64,000 bases of DNA from positions 138,295,308 through 138,359,307 of the forward strand of contig OZ023273.1 of assembly GCA_964007475.1 (NCBI GenBank), in the 5' to 3' direction. Source of the DNA: Hybos culiciformis. Its lineage: Eukaryota > Arthropoda > Insecta > Diptera > Hybotidae. The position numbers were made by a program, and so were the translations under genes. Positions 26,187-37,243 of this stretch are shown in pieces (positions within the stretch are counted from its first letter, which is position 1; each line of letters starts with the position of its first letter). The notes below the pieces were generated by a model. That model did not search any database. It had not been told where the DNA came from and was given only the letters and a program-made list of their open reading frames with translations.

Positions 26187-28926
26187 ATGAAATTTAAAAC
26201 ACATTGTAATAAGGAACCACTTCATAATGCACCATTATCATGCCTGGATTGGAGTAGCAATGAGGAAGTCTATTCTGTGAGGTAATCCATTTTAATTAAA
26301 TCAGCCTTCGTAGTTTACCAGACATACTTACTTATATGTACATAAAGATCGAATTTAATCCGATGAAATAAATTAAGAATAAATTAATTTTGTTTTTTTA
26401 AAGCGATGAACATCAAATTTTCAAATGGAACTCGAATACGAGAGAATCTTTTGAAATTGCAAAATTACCAGATGACTTTATTCCCACTGACTTGCATTGG
26501 ACCATCAGCCGAAATAACATTTCAAAGGCAAGTGATTCTTTATTGATTTGTAGTAATGACGGACGATTTATTATTCTGAATAAAAGTGCTAGGGTAGAAC
26601 GAAACATTGCAGCACATGGAATGTCAATTACCTCGGGTCGATGGAGTCCGGATGGTTCAAGCCTTTTAACAGCAAGTGAAGATGGTATTTTAAAAATATG
26701 GTCAAGATCAGGAATGTTGCGTTCAACCGTTATTCAAAGCGAAGAATCAATTCGATGTGCTCGTTGGTCGCCTCTTAATTCGGCTATTGCATTTTGTCAG
26801 GGTGGTAATATATCTGTAAAGCCATTAGCTGCTAATAGTAAACTAACAAAAGTATTCGATCTACTAAAGAATTAAAATTAAATTTTTCTCATATTTTTTT
26901 TTTGCAATTAATTTTTAGTGGAAAGCACATGATGGCTTAGTTCTTTGTCTCAGCTGGTCATCAATTGATAATTTAATAGCATCAGGTGGTGAAGATTCAA
27001 GATATAGAATTTGGGATCCCCAGGGTGCAAATATTTTTACCAGCTCACCAGATGATTTCGCCATCACATCTATAGAATTCAGTCCTTGGAATAATTTGTT
27101 GTCTGTTGGAAGTTTTAATGTGCTAAAACTTTGCACTTCAACTGGAGTAATTTGTCATCATATAAAGCATTTAAATATTTTTATTTAATTTTATATATTT
27201 TAGTCAATATATGCTAATAATCGATTTAACTCGCCTTCGGTGGGTTCATTGTATGGTCTGGCGTGGTCGCCTGACGGAACTCAGATAACAGCAGGCAGCT
27301 CAAGTGGGAATTTAGTTTTTGGATATGTAATAGAAAGGCAACTTATTTCGAGAAATTTAAAGGCAACATTGACAGGAAGAAAAACGATTTTATTGCGTGA
27401 TATCCTGAATGAAACCACAGATGTCCTTGATTTTCCAGAACGAGTTGTACAATTCGCTTTAGGATACGGTCATTTAATAATTGCTACACCAAATCAAATT
27501 CATATTTTTAATGAAAACTACATTAACACCCCTATAATAGTTGACGGACGTTTGGACGTGAAAATCATTGAAATTAGCAAAAAGTATGGGCTAATTTTCA
27601 TTAAATACCTATTATTAAATAATCAAATAATCATCAAAATTATTATTATAGGTTTTTCCTCATTGTTGATTCATCGTCAATTTGGATTTATACATACACA
27701 GGACGTTTACATTTAAACCCACGTTATCCTGGCTCTCAAGCACAAATGTCTAGTTTAACTCCCAAAATAATTTCTATTGGTCTAGATATATTGGTTGTTA
27801 GAGATTCTGCTGATCATTCAGGTAAGCAACTGTAATGTAAAAGACATCCTGCACAAACACTTTAATATTTCATTCTTTTAGTGATACATGTATTTGATTT
27901 AGTGCCTAGTGCATCAAGGCAAAGTGAACCAACGCAAATTCATTCTAATAGTTCTGTGATTGAAGTAGCTGCATGCAGATCTGGTACTGTGGATGACCAA
28001 TATTTAGTTTTTATTGATGATAACCGGGAATTATATATTACATCTGTTCGTGATAGTAATGAACCACAAATTCAGAAAATTGGTTCACAAGTTCTTACGA
28101 TTAAATGGGCAAGTGAAACGAATATCCTAGCGGGTTTGCATGATTCTTCTTACACTATCTGGTATTGTCCGGGAGACGGGAATACAAGTGCAGAAAGTAT
28201 AAGTTTAACAACAGTTACAAATGACTCAACGTTAGCATTTCTATAAAATTAAATTATTTCTCACTAATTGTGTGATTTTTTTCATTATTTTTTTTTGCTT
28301 TGGTTTAGGGAATTCGGAAAAAATATTACGCTAGAATCATTCGACGATGCAATTATAACATTTCGTTCATCAGGTACAATTTTCACAATATCGATCAATA
28401 CCTATTGTGAAATTATGCATCGAATGCTTATTGATGGTCAATGGGAGAAAGCTTTGAATATAAGTCGGATTGCTGATAATAATATAATTTGGGCAACTTT
28501 GGGAGCAATAGCGATTAAGCATAATTATTTTGACATCAGTGAGGAAGCCTATGCTGCCACCTTACAAGTTGATAAAGTTTATTATTTGCAGCACATTAAG
28601 GTTATTTAATGGGAGGTCTTAGTATTACAAGGCTACAATAACAATATTAATAATTCTAGGAACTTCCAGATTCTAGTCCTGAACAAATGGCTGAAAAAGC
28701 GGTACTAGCTGGTCGATTGAAAGAGGCTGAAGCAATTTTATTACACAATAAAATGTTTAAAGAAGCCATTGAATTGTGTCTGAGGATGCATAACTTTAAA
28801 AGAGCATTGGAAATTTCAGAAAATAATGAAGTTGAGAAAGAAAAAGTTGTGAATGAAAGAAGAAAATATTTAGAAGCATTAGGAAAAGATGAAACGGATT
28901 TAAATTTTCTTAAATTAGATAAATAA
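26187..28926 (+). CDS. IFT80: Intraflagellar transport protein 80 homologue
   Basis: Eight exons: 26187-26281, 26404-26851, 26919-27146, 27204-27583, 27652-27821, 27882-28230, 28309-28600, 28660-28926; 742 residues. All joins keep frame. The N-terminal half is a run of WD40 repeats: GRWSPDGSSLLTASEDGILK, then KIWSRSGMLRSTV, WKAHDG with a following GGEDSRYRIWD, and LAWSPDGTQI. The second half has a further beta-propeller-like region (FLIVDSSSIWIYTYTGR) and ends in TPR-like helices (GRLKEAEAILLHNKMFKEAI). Order and wording match IFT80, a peripheral subunit of the IFT-B complex that carries cargo into cilia. In insects it should serve sensory cilia. The C-terminus is slightly shorter than in vertebrates. 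The exon 6 donor (GTTAGC) is weak; it was chosen because it alone restores the conserved EFGKN frame. AATAAA follows at about 28940. Confidence 0.95.
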
Positions 28927-29074
28927 ATAATTGAAAATTTAATAAAAATGCATTATTATCAAATAATAAATGTTTTTGTGAGAATTCTTTAAAATTCACT
29001 CTTCATTTTAATTTTAAAATAAATTTCAACGTTCTAGTTAAAGTTCAAAAGTTTGCTTTATTTTTTAAAAAAAC

Positions 29075-29203
29075 AACACACACACTTAATTCAAGTGAGA
29101 CAAATTTGAAAAATGACACAAATTCCAGTCCGACGTGGGAATCGAACCCACGACCGAACACGCCGTAGGATAATGGCAATACCACTACACCATGACGGCC
29201 GAC
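29075..29203 (-). mobile_element. tRNA-derived SINE
   Basis: Read on the minus strand, the head carries a pol III box A (TGGTGTAGTGG) and box B (GGTTCGATTCC) at normal tRNA spacing. The two sides of an acceptor stem do not pair, so it is not a working tRNA gene. A tail running through TGGAATTTG follows. A decayed relative with the same box B and tail is at 37202-37243. Confidence 0.7.
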
Positions 29204-29364
29204 AATTTTATCTATTATTTACATGCAAGTGCTAAAAAAGATTTGCTTTTAAATTTTTGTTTATACATACTTTCTGCTCCTTCCTCGGAGGTCTAAAAAT
29301 ATTATTTAATTTATTTTCTTTGTACATTACATTACAATTATTTAATTCTGTTTTTTATACGTAG

Positions 29365-29500
29365 ACATTGAATTGTGTCTGAGGATGCATAAATTTAAAA
29401 GAGCATTCGAAATTTCAGAAAATAATAAAGTTGACGTAGAAAAAGATATGAATGAGAGAAGAAAATATTTGAAAAGAAGAAACGAATTTAAATTTTCAAC
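29365..29500 (+). pseudogene. Partial duplicate of the last IFT80 exon
   Basis: The segment repeats the exon 8 sequence of IFT80 from ATTGAATTGTGTCTGAGGAT onward at high identity for roughly 130 bp. It includes the part encoding the HNFKRALEISENN region, then diverges with an internal deletion around the EALGKDE codons. It has no start and no splice partner. It lies about 440 bp behind the parent stop, with a SINE in between, so it is a local duplication remnant. Confidence 0.88.
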
Positions 29501-29970
29501 GTTTTTTATCGTTTTAGTTCAGTTTTATTTTTATAAGAAAAAATAAAATAAGCGCCACATAAACAAATATTACGAACCATGAACAAATAGCAGAATCATT
29601 ACTTGCTGAAAGCTTTAAAAATTAATTTCATTTTTAATATTTTAAGATATTTTTTTTACAAAAATCCCTGAAAAAATCCCTTAAACTAGTATATAATATT
29701 TTTAAAATCACAAACTTTTGAAATAACGTTACATAAAGTCTCTTAAAATAAAATTTTAAGTTCTTACGAGAAAATTTATTCAAATGTTTGATAAAGTAGA
29801 AAATTTGGCCTTAACTTTTGAAATTACGTTTCATAAGTCCCTTAAAATAAAATTTTAAATTCTTACGAGCAAATTTAATCAAATGTTTGATAAAGTAGAA
29901 AATTTAGCCTGAACCTTAAACTTAAAAATTTCTAGTTAAAAGTGATAAAGCAAATTTTTGAATCTAGGCT

Positions 29971-30570
29971 AATTCATCGCCTAGCAATTCATCGCCAAGC
30001 AATTCATCGCCATCAATTCATCGCCAGCAATTCATCGTCAAGCAATTCATCGTCAAAAAGTTCATCCCCAAGCAATTCATCGCCAAGCTATTCATCGCCA
30101 GTAATTCATCGCCAGTAATTCATCGCCAGCAATTCATCGCCAGTAATTCATCGCCAGTAATTCATCGCCAGCAATTCATCGCCAGTAATTAATCGCCAGT
30201 AATTCATCGCCAGCAATTCATCGCCAGTAATTCATCGCCAGCAATTCATCGCCAGCAATTCATCGACAGCAATTCATCGCCAGCAATTCATCGCCAAGCA
30301 ATCCATCACCAGCAATTCAAAGCCGCCGGATGGATTCTTTGGCTGGCGATGAATTGCTGTTGATGAATTGCTGGCGATGAATTGCTGGCGATGAATTGCT
30401 GGCGATGAATTGCTGGCGATGAATTACTGGCGATGAATTGCTGGCGATGAATTGCTTGACGATGAATTGCTTGGCGATGAACTTTTTGACGATGAATTGC
30501 TTGACGATGAATTGCTGGCGATGAATTGCTGGCGATGAATTGATTCGCGATGAATTGCTAGGCGATGAAT
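29971..30570. mobile_element. Foldback-like element with arms of 14-bp tandem repeats
   Basis: The left arm (29971 to about 30318) is some two dozen copies of CAGCAATTCATCGC and variants. The right arm (about 30340-30570) is the reverse complement, GCGATGAATTGCTG, repeated. The outermost units match each other (TTCATCGCCTAGCAATTC on the left, its complement on the right). Long inverted repeats made of short tandem repeats are the hallmark of Drosophila FB/Galileo elements. No transposase is present. Confidence 0.72.
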
Positions 30571-30679
30571 CAGCCGCTTACCAAATTTTTGTATGTAAGG
30601 TTCATATTTTGTTATATTACACCTTATGTTATGTTTTTCCGTGTGCATATTTTTTTTTATTTTTTATTTATTTACTTTA

Positions 30680-31190
30680 TTTAGTATAATTAACAATTAT
30701 AATATTTCTTTTAAAAACTTAATTAATTGAAATTTGTTTTAATAAATTGAACAATTTTTTTTTTAAATATATTAATGTTATTTTCTTTTTTTAAATCATC
30801 TGTCAATTCATTGAAAATTTTTAAACCATTATACATCAGCATATTTTTTGTTTTTTCATTTCTAAATAAATCTAATCTTAACGAGAAAATGTTCCTTAAC
30901 GTATATCACTAGCAAACACTAATCTCTCACATAGGTATTTAGGGTACAAGTTGTTCTTCATCTTGAAAACTATAATCAACACATTCATAACAATCCTTTG
31001 TTTAATTGTCATCCATTTTAATGCTTCCAACATAAAATCAATAGGAGAATATCTACTAACTTTCAGGATAATCCTGATTGCTCGATTCTGTAGCTTCTGA
31101 AGTCTCAAAAATACCTCCTCATTTGCCATGAATGTTATGCGGAACAATATTCAGAATGAGGCTTCATAATTGTGTGTTTTTTCTGATTTG
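30680..31190 (-). pseudogene. 3' fragment of a non-LTR retrotransposon reverse transcriptase
   Basis: The minus-strand translation contains KPHSEYCS, then after a frameshift LQKLQNRAIRIILKVSRYSP, YLCERL, and after a second frameshift NMLMYNGLKIFNELTDDL and FKKK. This is the C-terminal end of Jockey/CR1-type LINE reverse transcriptases. It is 5' truncated and frameshifted at least twice, so inactive. Confidence 0.85.
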
Positions 31191-32640
31191 TGAAAAGAAA
31201 TAAATTTTTTTTGCTATGGTTTTAACAAGCTATATTCAATGCAACACTATCTAAGATGTTCCTAAATGTTTTTAAGAATGAAGTAAAAAAAAAATTTGAC
31301 CTACATAATGATGTTGTTCTCAAATCCGATATGCTTTTTCATATACATATGATATGTATTTTTATTTCTAGTCAGTTAGTTTATTCCACACACTACACTG
31401 TAATAAAATGTTTTTCCCAACTTATTTTTAATTTATAAATAAAATCCCTTTTCTGTTTTTTGTTCATTCACCCCTGAGGACATGCAACATTTTCTTGGAG
31501 AGGAAAAAAAATGAAAGTAAACAACAAACAACAACAACAAAAAAAAAAGGATGAAAAAAAAACAACCTAATGGAAAAACATTCAATTTACATATGTTAAA
31601 AACCAGGATAACAGAAATTAACAGAAATAATTTGCATTTCTTGATTAAAATGATTAGGTGTTCAAAAAGAATATTTTTTTTTCCTTATTTTTTTTTTTTA
31701 TTTGCTTGGTTTTTAAGTCCTTAGGGTTCATCTGGGTGTTAAAAAGGATTCGATATTTAGTATGTAACACAAATAAAAGGAATAAATAATGGTTTTTTAA
31801 TACTTTGGTCGTAATTCCGGCTTACAAGATAGAGAAACATTCCTTGTACATTACAATATTTTTATTATATGTTAACTTTTTAATTAAAAAAGTTTATATT
31901 GTACATTGTTAGGCAGCTTTGAAAGATATTTTTAAAAGAACAAAAAAGCGATCTACTTGAACTGGACTACAAATTTAAGTTTACATATTTATATAAATTT
32001 TTTTTTCGTATGCTACATGACATTATGTTAATCGTATGAAAATAAAAAAAAAAGTTATAATATGTTAGAAATTCTATTTGTAAAACTGAAGATCTGAAGA
32101 CTATTGATTTATACATTATTCTCAAATTCTTCCCGAGGTCATTATCTGATATTTTGCCCGTAGAAGCACTGAGTTTTTTTGTATCCGAATTTTTAGATTA
32201 TAATAGTTTTAATTTCGATTGCCATCAGCCTAGTATCTATTAATTCTGTCACAAGAAATTAAAAGTTCTTTTTTGTTAGATATTTTTTTTTTTAAATATT
32301 TTCTCTATAACATGGCTTCCAGGGTGTGCATATCTCTTTTGCATTCTAGTTTGAAAATAAAATATATTTAAGAAGGAAATAATGTTTAAAAAAAACAAAT
32401 GCATTAGATTCAACGTAATGAGTTATTTTTCTTGACTCATTATGTTCGGCATACCGGAAACAAGAACATTGAAATTTTTTTAAATTATCTTTTAATTTTT
32501 GATATTATTTTCCCATATTATTATTTTCATTTTTACTCAACAGTATTGTGACATTATTAAACAATTTCAAAAAAAAAAAAAAAAAAAACTTTTTATATTT
32601 CATAATAAATTTTCTCGACTTTATTTATATATGTTTTGTA
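31190..32640. other. AT-rich spacer
   Basis: Poly-A/T-rich DNA with no recognisable gene, repeat family or inverted ends. It separates the LINE fragment from the hAT transposon. Confidence 0.5.
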
Positions 32641-32648
32641 CCTATTAT
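32641..32648. repeat. Left 8-bp target-site duplication of the hAT element
   Basis: CCTATTAT lies immediately outside the left inverted end; an identical copy follows the right end at 35416-35423. Confidence 0.93.
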
Positions 32649-32898
32649 CAACGTTCCCTCTAATTTTCAAAATCCATGTGCGGCACAAAATGCAATGTGG
32701 GCAAATCTTTTAAATTAAAAAATATTGGACAAATTTTAACCAAAAAATTTTTTTATAACTTTATTATGTATTTTTTTTTATTTTTTAAAAATAGAAAACA
32801 ATAAATACCTATATTAAATTCAAAAGGTATAACTATATTAATAATAAAAATCTATTTAAATCAAAAAAATATAAAATTAATATTTTACGCGTCTATCT

Positions 32899-34869
32899 TT
32901 ATTGTTCACCAATATGATCTAAATTAATATCACCTCCCGATGTAATAAAAGTTTTTATTCGCATCAAGTTATCTAAATTATCAGCCTTTAATCTATTTCG
33001 TGATTTTGATTTTATTGAATTCATCAAGCTAAATCCACGTTCACAATCTGCACTGGATGCTTGAAATGTAGCACAGATATCTAGAATCATTGACAATTCC
33101 TTAAATTGTGTATCTGCCTGAGCCAGCTTAACTAGACCAAAAAAATTAGTTATGGAATTATTTTTCATTTTTTCAATTATTAAAAATTTAAAATCCGTGT
33201 ATTGTTTTGAAATTGTTGTTATTGTTTTTTCTTCATATCCGGGAATAATATTCTTATATTTTTTTATCAGCTTTATCAAACAATCTTGTCCAAAGTTAAA
33301 ATCTTTTGAATTCATAATAGCATTATGATCAAATGCATTCCAATCCTTTACGTCTTCTTCAGGAAACCTTTTTTTTAAATGTTTACACAATAGTTCGATA
33401 AATCGTAAAATAGCCGAAGAGTCAACATAAGGATTTTTATCAATTAATTCTTTTGCATTATTATTCCAATGAACTATTTCTCCTAAATATTGATTTTCGA
33501 TTTTGTTGAACCTTGCTTTAGCAAATTGCATCGCATCCATTATTGTCAACGAACTCCTCTGAAATATTTTGCTAAGCGATGACAACTCTTCAAGCACATC
33601 ATTTAAAACTGTTAATGCAAGGCGATATTTAGGATCGTTTAGAAATTTTAAACAATATTTGCATATTGGATCATTACTTTTTTCTATTTCATCAGTGCAG
33701 TATTCTATCGACAGATCGTAATTACGGATAAATGCTTTTACTGCAAAATGTCTTGATAACCATCTAACTTCATTTAATGGTCGAAAAGCTAATACATCAC
33801 ACTCAGTAACACTAGCTAATTCTTCAAAGCTTGCTTTTTTTACAGTTGATCTACTAAACATGGTAAATACTGTCTTTAATAATGTTTCTATATCACGCAT
33901 TATTGATACTTGTTTCCAAGCATCATCAATTCCCAAATCTTCCTTGTGTGCTACACAATGCTGCTGCGATATATGAGAAATTCTACTTCGTAGCAATGCA
34001 GCTACACCATTGTTCTTTCCAAGCATTACAGAAGCTCCGTCTGATGTAAACATCACCATGTTGTGCATATTGATATTATTTTTTATATAAAAGTCGTCAA
34101 TAGCTTCAAATATAAATGAACTGGTACATCCATTCAATTTTAAAATTCAAGCAAATGTTGTTTTGTGATCAGAAGAATTTTTGGGTCGGTATTTTATATA
34201 TAAAATTAACGCCTTGTGTGTCGATATATCTGTACTTTCATCAACGATTAAACAGTGAAAGAACGATTCTCTTAATTCATCGAGAAACTGTTTTTGTATT
34301 ACAAAATTAATACACTGAACAAATTCGTATGCATAATTCTTACCGCGCCAACTTTTGGGAATAGATGTATATTTTTCCAAATGCTCATGAATTTCCTGTA
34401 CTGAAGACATGGAAGTGTTAATTTTTATTGCAAGTATAACGTTGTCGATTAAAATTTTAATTTCATTTTTATTAGATTTCTTACGCTCTATTAAATCTGC
34501 ACGTATTTCCCGTTCTTCGGTAGTGGAAGTTAACATTTCGATAATTCCACCTTTTTTGAAATTTCGTAATTTTGTTATTGAATCTAAATGTATTTTTTGT
34601 GTTAAATGCCTTTTTAAGTAGTACAATTTCCAGTGTGTCCATTTTTTACCTTTTTTAAATTCACTTTCAGCTTTTGCTTCAAAACATATATTGCAAAGAA
34701 CATCACCGGTTTCTATTTGATAATTGAAAATATCACCTAATTTAATTTTTTTTTTAATATTTGACGACGGAACTTCTGTTTCCACAATTTCATTTAACCA
34801 TTCTGTTCTAAATTTTTCAGATGTCTTGTTTGTGGATTTTGAGCTTTCACCAAATTTTCGTTTTAACAT
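32899..34869 (-). pseudogene. hAT transposase with one in-frame stop
   Basis: The frame opens at ATG 34869 and runs to a stop at 32899, interrupted only by TGA at 34149-34147. Read across that codon it would be about 656 residues, a normal hAT length. An N-terminal zinc-finger-like segment (CNIC, with RHLTQKIH downstream) precedes the catalytic core. The core's acidic residues appear as the Asp of VDESTD, the Asp of FTSDGAS and the Glu of SADCERGFS. The last lies in the C-terminal dimerisation domain, recognisable by FQASSADCERGFSLMNSIKS. It resembles the ZMYM6/KIAA1586-like branch. The lone stop means this copy probably cannot make active enzyme, though both halves are otherwise undamaged. 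Confidence 0.9.
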
Positions 34870-35084
34870 AATAAATCTATAAAGGTATTACTTTTTTTAT
34901 TATTTTTTAAATTAATTTCACTTGCTTTCTCAATAACAGAATATATAATCAAATTACTTACTTGTTTATTTTAATTTAATTTAAAATTTTCCCAATTCAC
35001 TTTTAAATAATTGAAAAATAAACGAACTTTGACATTTAATTTCAATGTTGCCAGACATACAAAAAGAAATAACCCAATTCACTT

Positions 35085-35335
35085 AATTAAATCTCTAAAT
35101 AGCGACTCCTATGGCGAAAAAAGACACATACTTATGGATGAAAAAAATTTAAATAAAAACAGTCTTACTTAGTTAAATATCCAAATAGTGCCTCCAATGG
35201 CGAAAAAAGGCACATACTTATGGATAGAAAAAATGTAAATAAACAGTCTGATAAAAAAAAAAATAGTTTGCATTATTTCTAATAAATAGTTTGCATTATT
35301 TCTCCGTAAAAAAATATTTTGCATTATTTCTACTG
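35085..35335. repeat. Subterminal direct repeats inside the hAT element
   Basis: Two copies of an approximately 80-bp unit containing TGGCGAAAAAAG and CACATACTTATGGAT are followed by three copies of TTTGCATTATTTCT. They lie between the transposase start and the right inverted end. Confidence 0.85.
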
Positions 35336-35415
35336 GGCAAATCAAATTGATGAGTGGGCAAATGGCATTTTTTGTCTGGGCGGCCGCCCGCGCGCCCACC
35401 TTAGAGGGAACGTTG

Positions 35416-35423
35416 CCTATTAT
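35416..35423. repeat. Right 8-bp target-site duplication of the hAT element
   Basis: CCTATTAT, identical to 32641-32648. Confidence 0.93.
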
Positions 35424-37201
35424 AATTATTATTATTTTTTATTTCAGTTTCTGTTTTTTTTTTTTTCCTTTACAAGCTCTATTTTTTTCATTGCGGTATG
35501 TACATATATGTTTAACATTTTATATCTTCCGAATTCTCCCTCTTTTCTCTTTTTCTCATCAGTTATATTTTCAGAGTGCCTGCTCTACAAGAGTTTTTTG
35601 TTTTCATATTTTGATTACAAAAAAATGGTTTTTTCTTTTTTTTATTTTCAAAAGATACATCTTTTAGTAAATTCCTAATATAAACAAAAAAAAAAAAATA
35701 TCTCCTTTGATGGTTTAGTTTTTTTTTTATATTTCATTATCATAAAAATCGAAATTCTCCGAGTTTCAAGAATAATTTTAAAAACCTCCCTTCTCAGAGC
35801 AAACATTTTTCGATTTTTTTTTTAATTTAATAAAAAAAAATATTTATAATGATTTTATATTAATTCTCAATTTCTTTTTTTTTATGTTTGTAAAACATAT
35901 TTTAGTTTTATGAATTTTGATATCATAGGTACTTTATTTTTATTATTTTATTTTTTTTATTTTTATAATTAAAGTCAGTTTTTAGTTTTACATTAGGTAA
36001 AAAAAATTTTTATTCCGTATACGTATTTCAGTGGACTCTATTCAACTTTTTCAGCGACCTACGATTCGTACTTGATTTTTTTTATTTTGTTTAGCACAAG
36101 AAGCTTATGTTTTTTTTTTTTTTAATCGACTTAAATTATTTATTAATAGCCTGAATAAGTATAGGATTTTTAAAGGCAATTATTAAAAAAAAAAAAAACT
36201 TGCATAATTATAATTGAAATATCAAAATTGAAAATATCCAGAATTTCATGATTTCAAAACTTCCAAAAATTCTTTGATAGTAAGAGAAATATTTATCAAG
36301 GTCAAAAATTTGTATTCTTCAACATATATTTTAAATAATAAATATATATTAGTTTAAATGATAATTTTAAATTCTATTTTTCACAAAAATTATAAAAAGA
36401 ACAACCTACTTAAGGCAAATAACAAAAAAATAGCATTTAAGTTCCTTAAAACAAATTTTCATAGATTTTTGCACGTACTTTCAGACATAAATTTTTTTTT
36501 TTTTTTTCGGAAGTAAAAAAATTTAAATATACACTATGTGTAGATACGCTATCTGATATATAAAATAATAATATTAATGATAATTTATAAAAATATATTC
36601 ATTCATTTCTATCTAGTTTAAACAAAACAGTATAATTTATTCCTAAGTTTAATAAATTTTAACTTAAAAGCACTAAAGCCTAAAAATTTGTGTATTCAAA
36701 TGTTGAGAAATTCATAAAACAAAATAATAAGTACAAAATTTATTATATTTTACATTACATTTTTTTTTTAATCAATACCAAATATAGCTTAAGTCGAAAT
36801 GAATGTGAATTGATAGATATAAGAAAATCTTGTCCATATTTCACATTTCATTCAATTGAAAATACCACACTTATCACTGAATTTCATAAAAATGTAATTT
36901 GAGAATAATGTATGTTCAAATATTTCGCATACTGAATTGGAGAATACCTAAGCCTAAAAATAAAACCTTAAATTTAATTATTTTAAAAATGTACAACATA
37001 ATATTTCACTTCGGAAGGTACTACATCTACATGTATAGCATAATTATATCCTTCACTGAATTGTTTTTTTTTTTATTTGGAAAGGAGTTGTAAGATAATT
37101 TTTACAGTTTTAAATACTTTAATTACACAATGATTTAATTATTTTAATACTCTATTTATAATCTTTGTATGAGTCGATGTTAGCTGTTGATTGAATTTTC
37201 A

Positions 37202-37243
37202 GTGGTCGTGGGATCGATTCCCACTTCGATTTGGAATTTGATT
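37202..37243 (+). mobile_element. Decayed tRNA-derived SINE fragment
   Basis: The words TGGTCGTGGGATCGATTCCC and the following TGGAATTTG match the box B region and adjoining tail of the SINE at 29075-29203 with a few changes. Box A is not recognisable. Confidence 0.5.

Larger units (their letters stand above)
32649..35415 (-). mobile_element. Complete hAT transposon, 2767 bp
   Basis: The ends are a perfect 15-bp inverted repeat, CAACGTTCCCTCTAA on the left and its complement on the right. They are flanked by a perfect 8-bp duplication CCTATTAT, the size produced by hAT transposases. Inside is one long minus-strand transposase frame. The promoter-side end contains a roughly 80-bp tandem duplication (about 35085-35240), three copies of TTTGCATTATTTCT (about 35265-35335) and a strikingly GC-rich block with GGGCGGCCGCCC. 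These may be subterminal transposase-binding sites. Intact flanks suggest a recent insertion. Confidence 0.93.

Noticed and set aside
29128..29203. A functional tRNA gene
   Set aside because: Boxes A and B are present, but the acceptor-stem ends do not pair and there is a SINE-like tail, so it was called a SINE.
29971..30570. CRISPR array
   Set aside because: The repeats have no unique spacers, are inverted about a centre, and the DNA is clearly eukaryotic.
30424..30648. A serine-rich protein gene in the open frame over the repeats
   Set aside because: The frame is the translation of the 14-bp repeat (SSSNSSS) and exists only because the repeat lacks stops.
35319..35678. Two overlapping open frames at the hAT right end
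   Set aside because: They run across the transposon terminus and its target duplication into poly-T sequence; phenylalanine-rich translation of low-complexity DNA.
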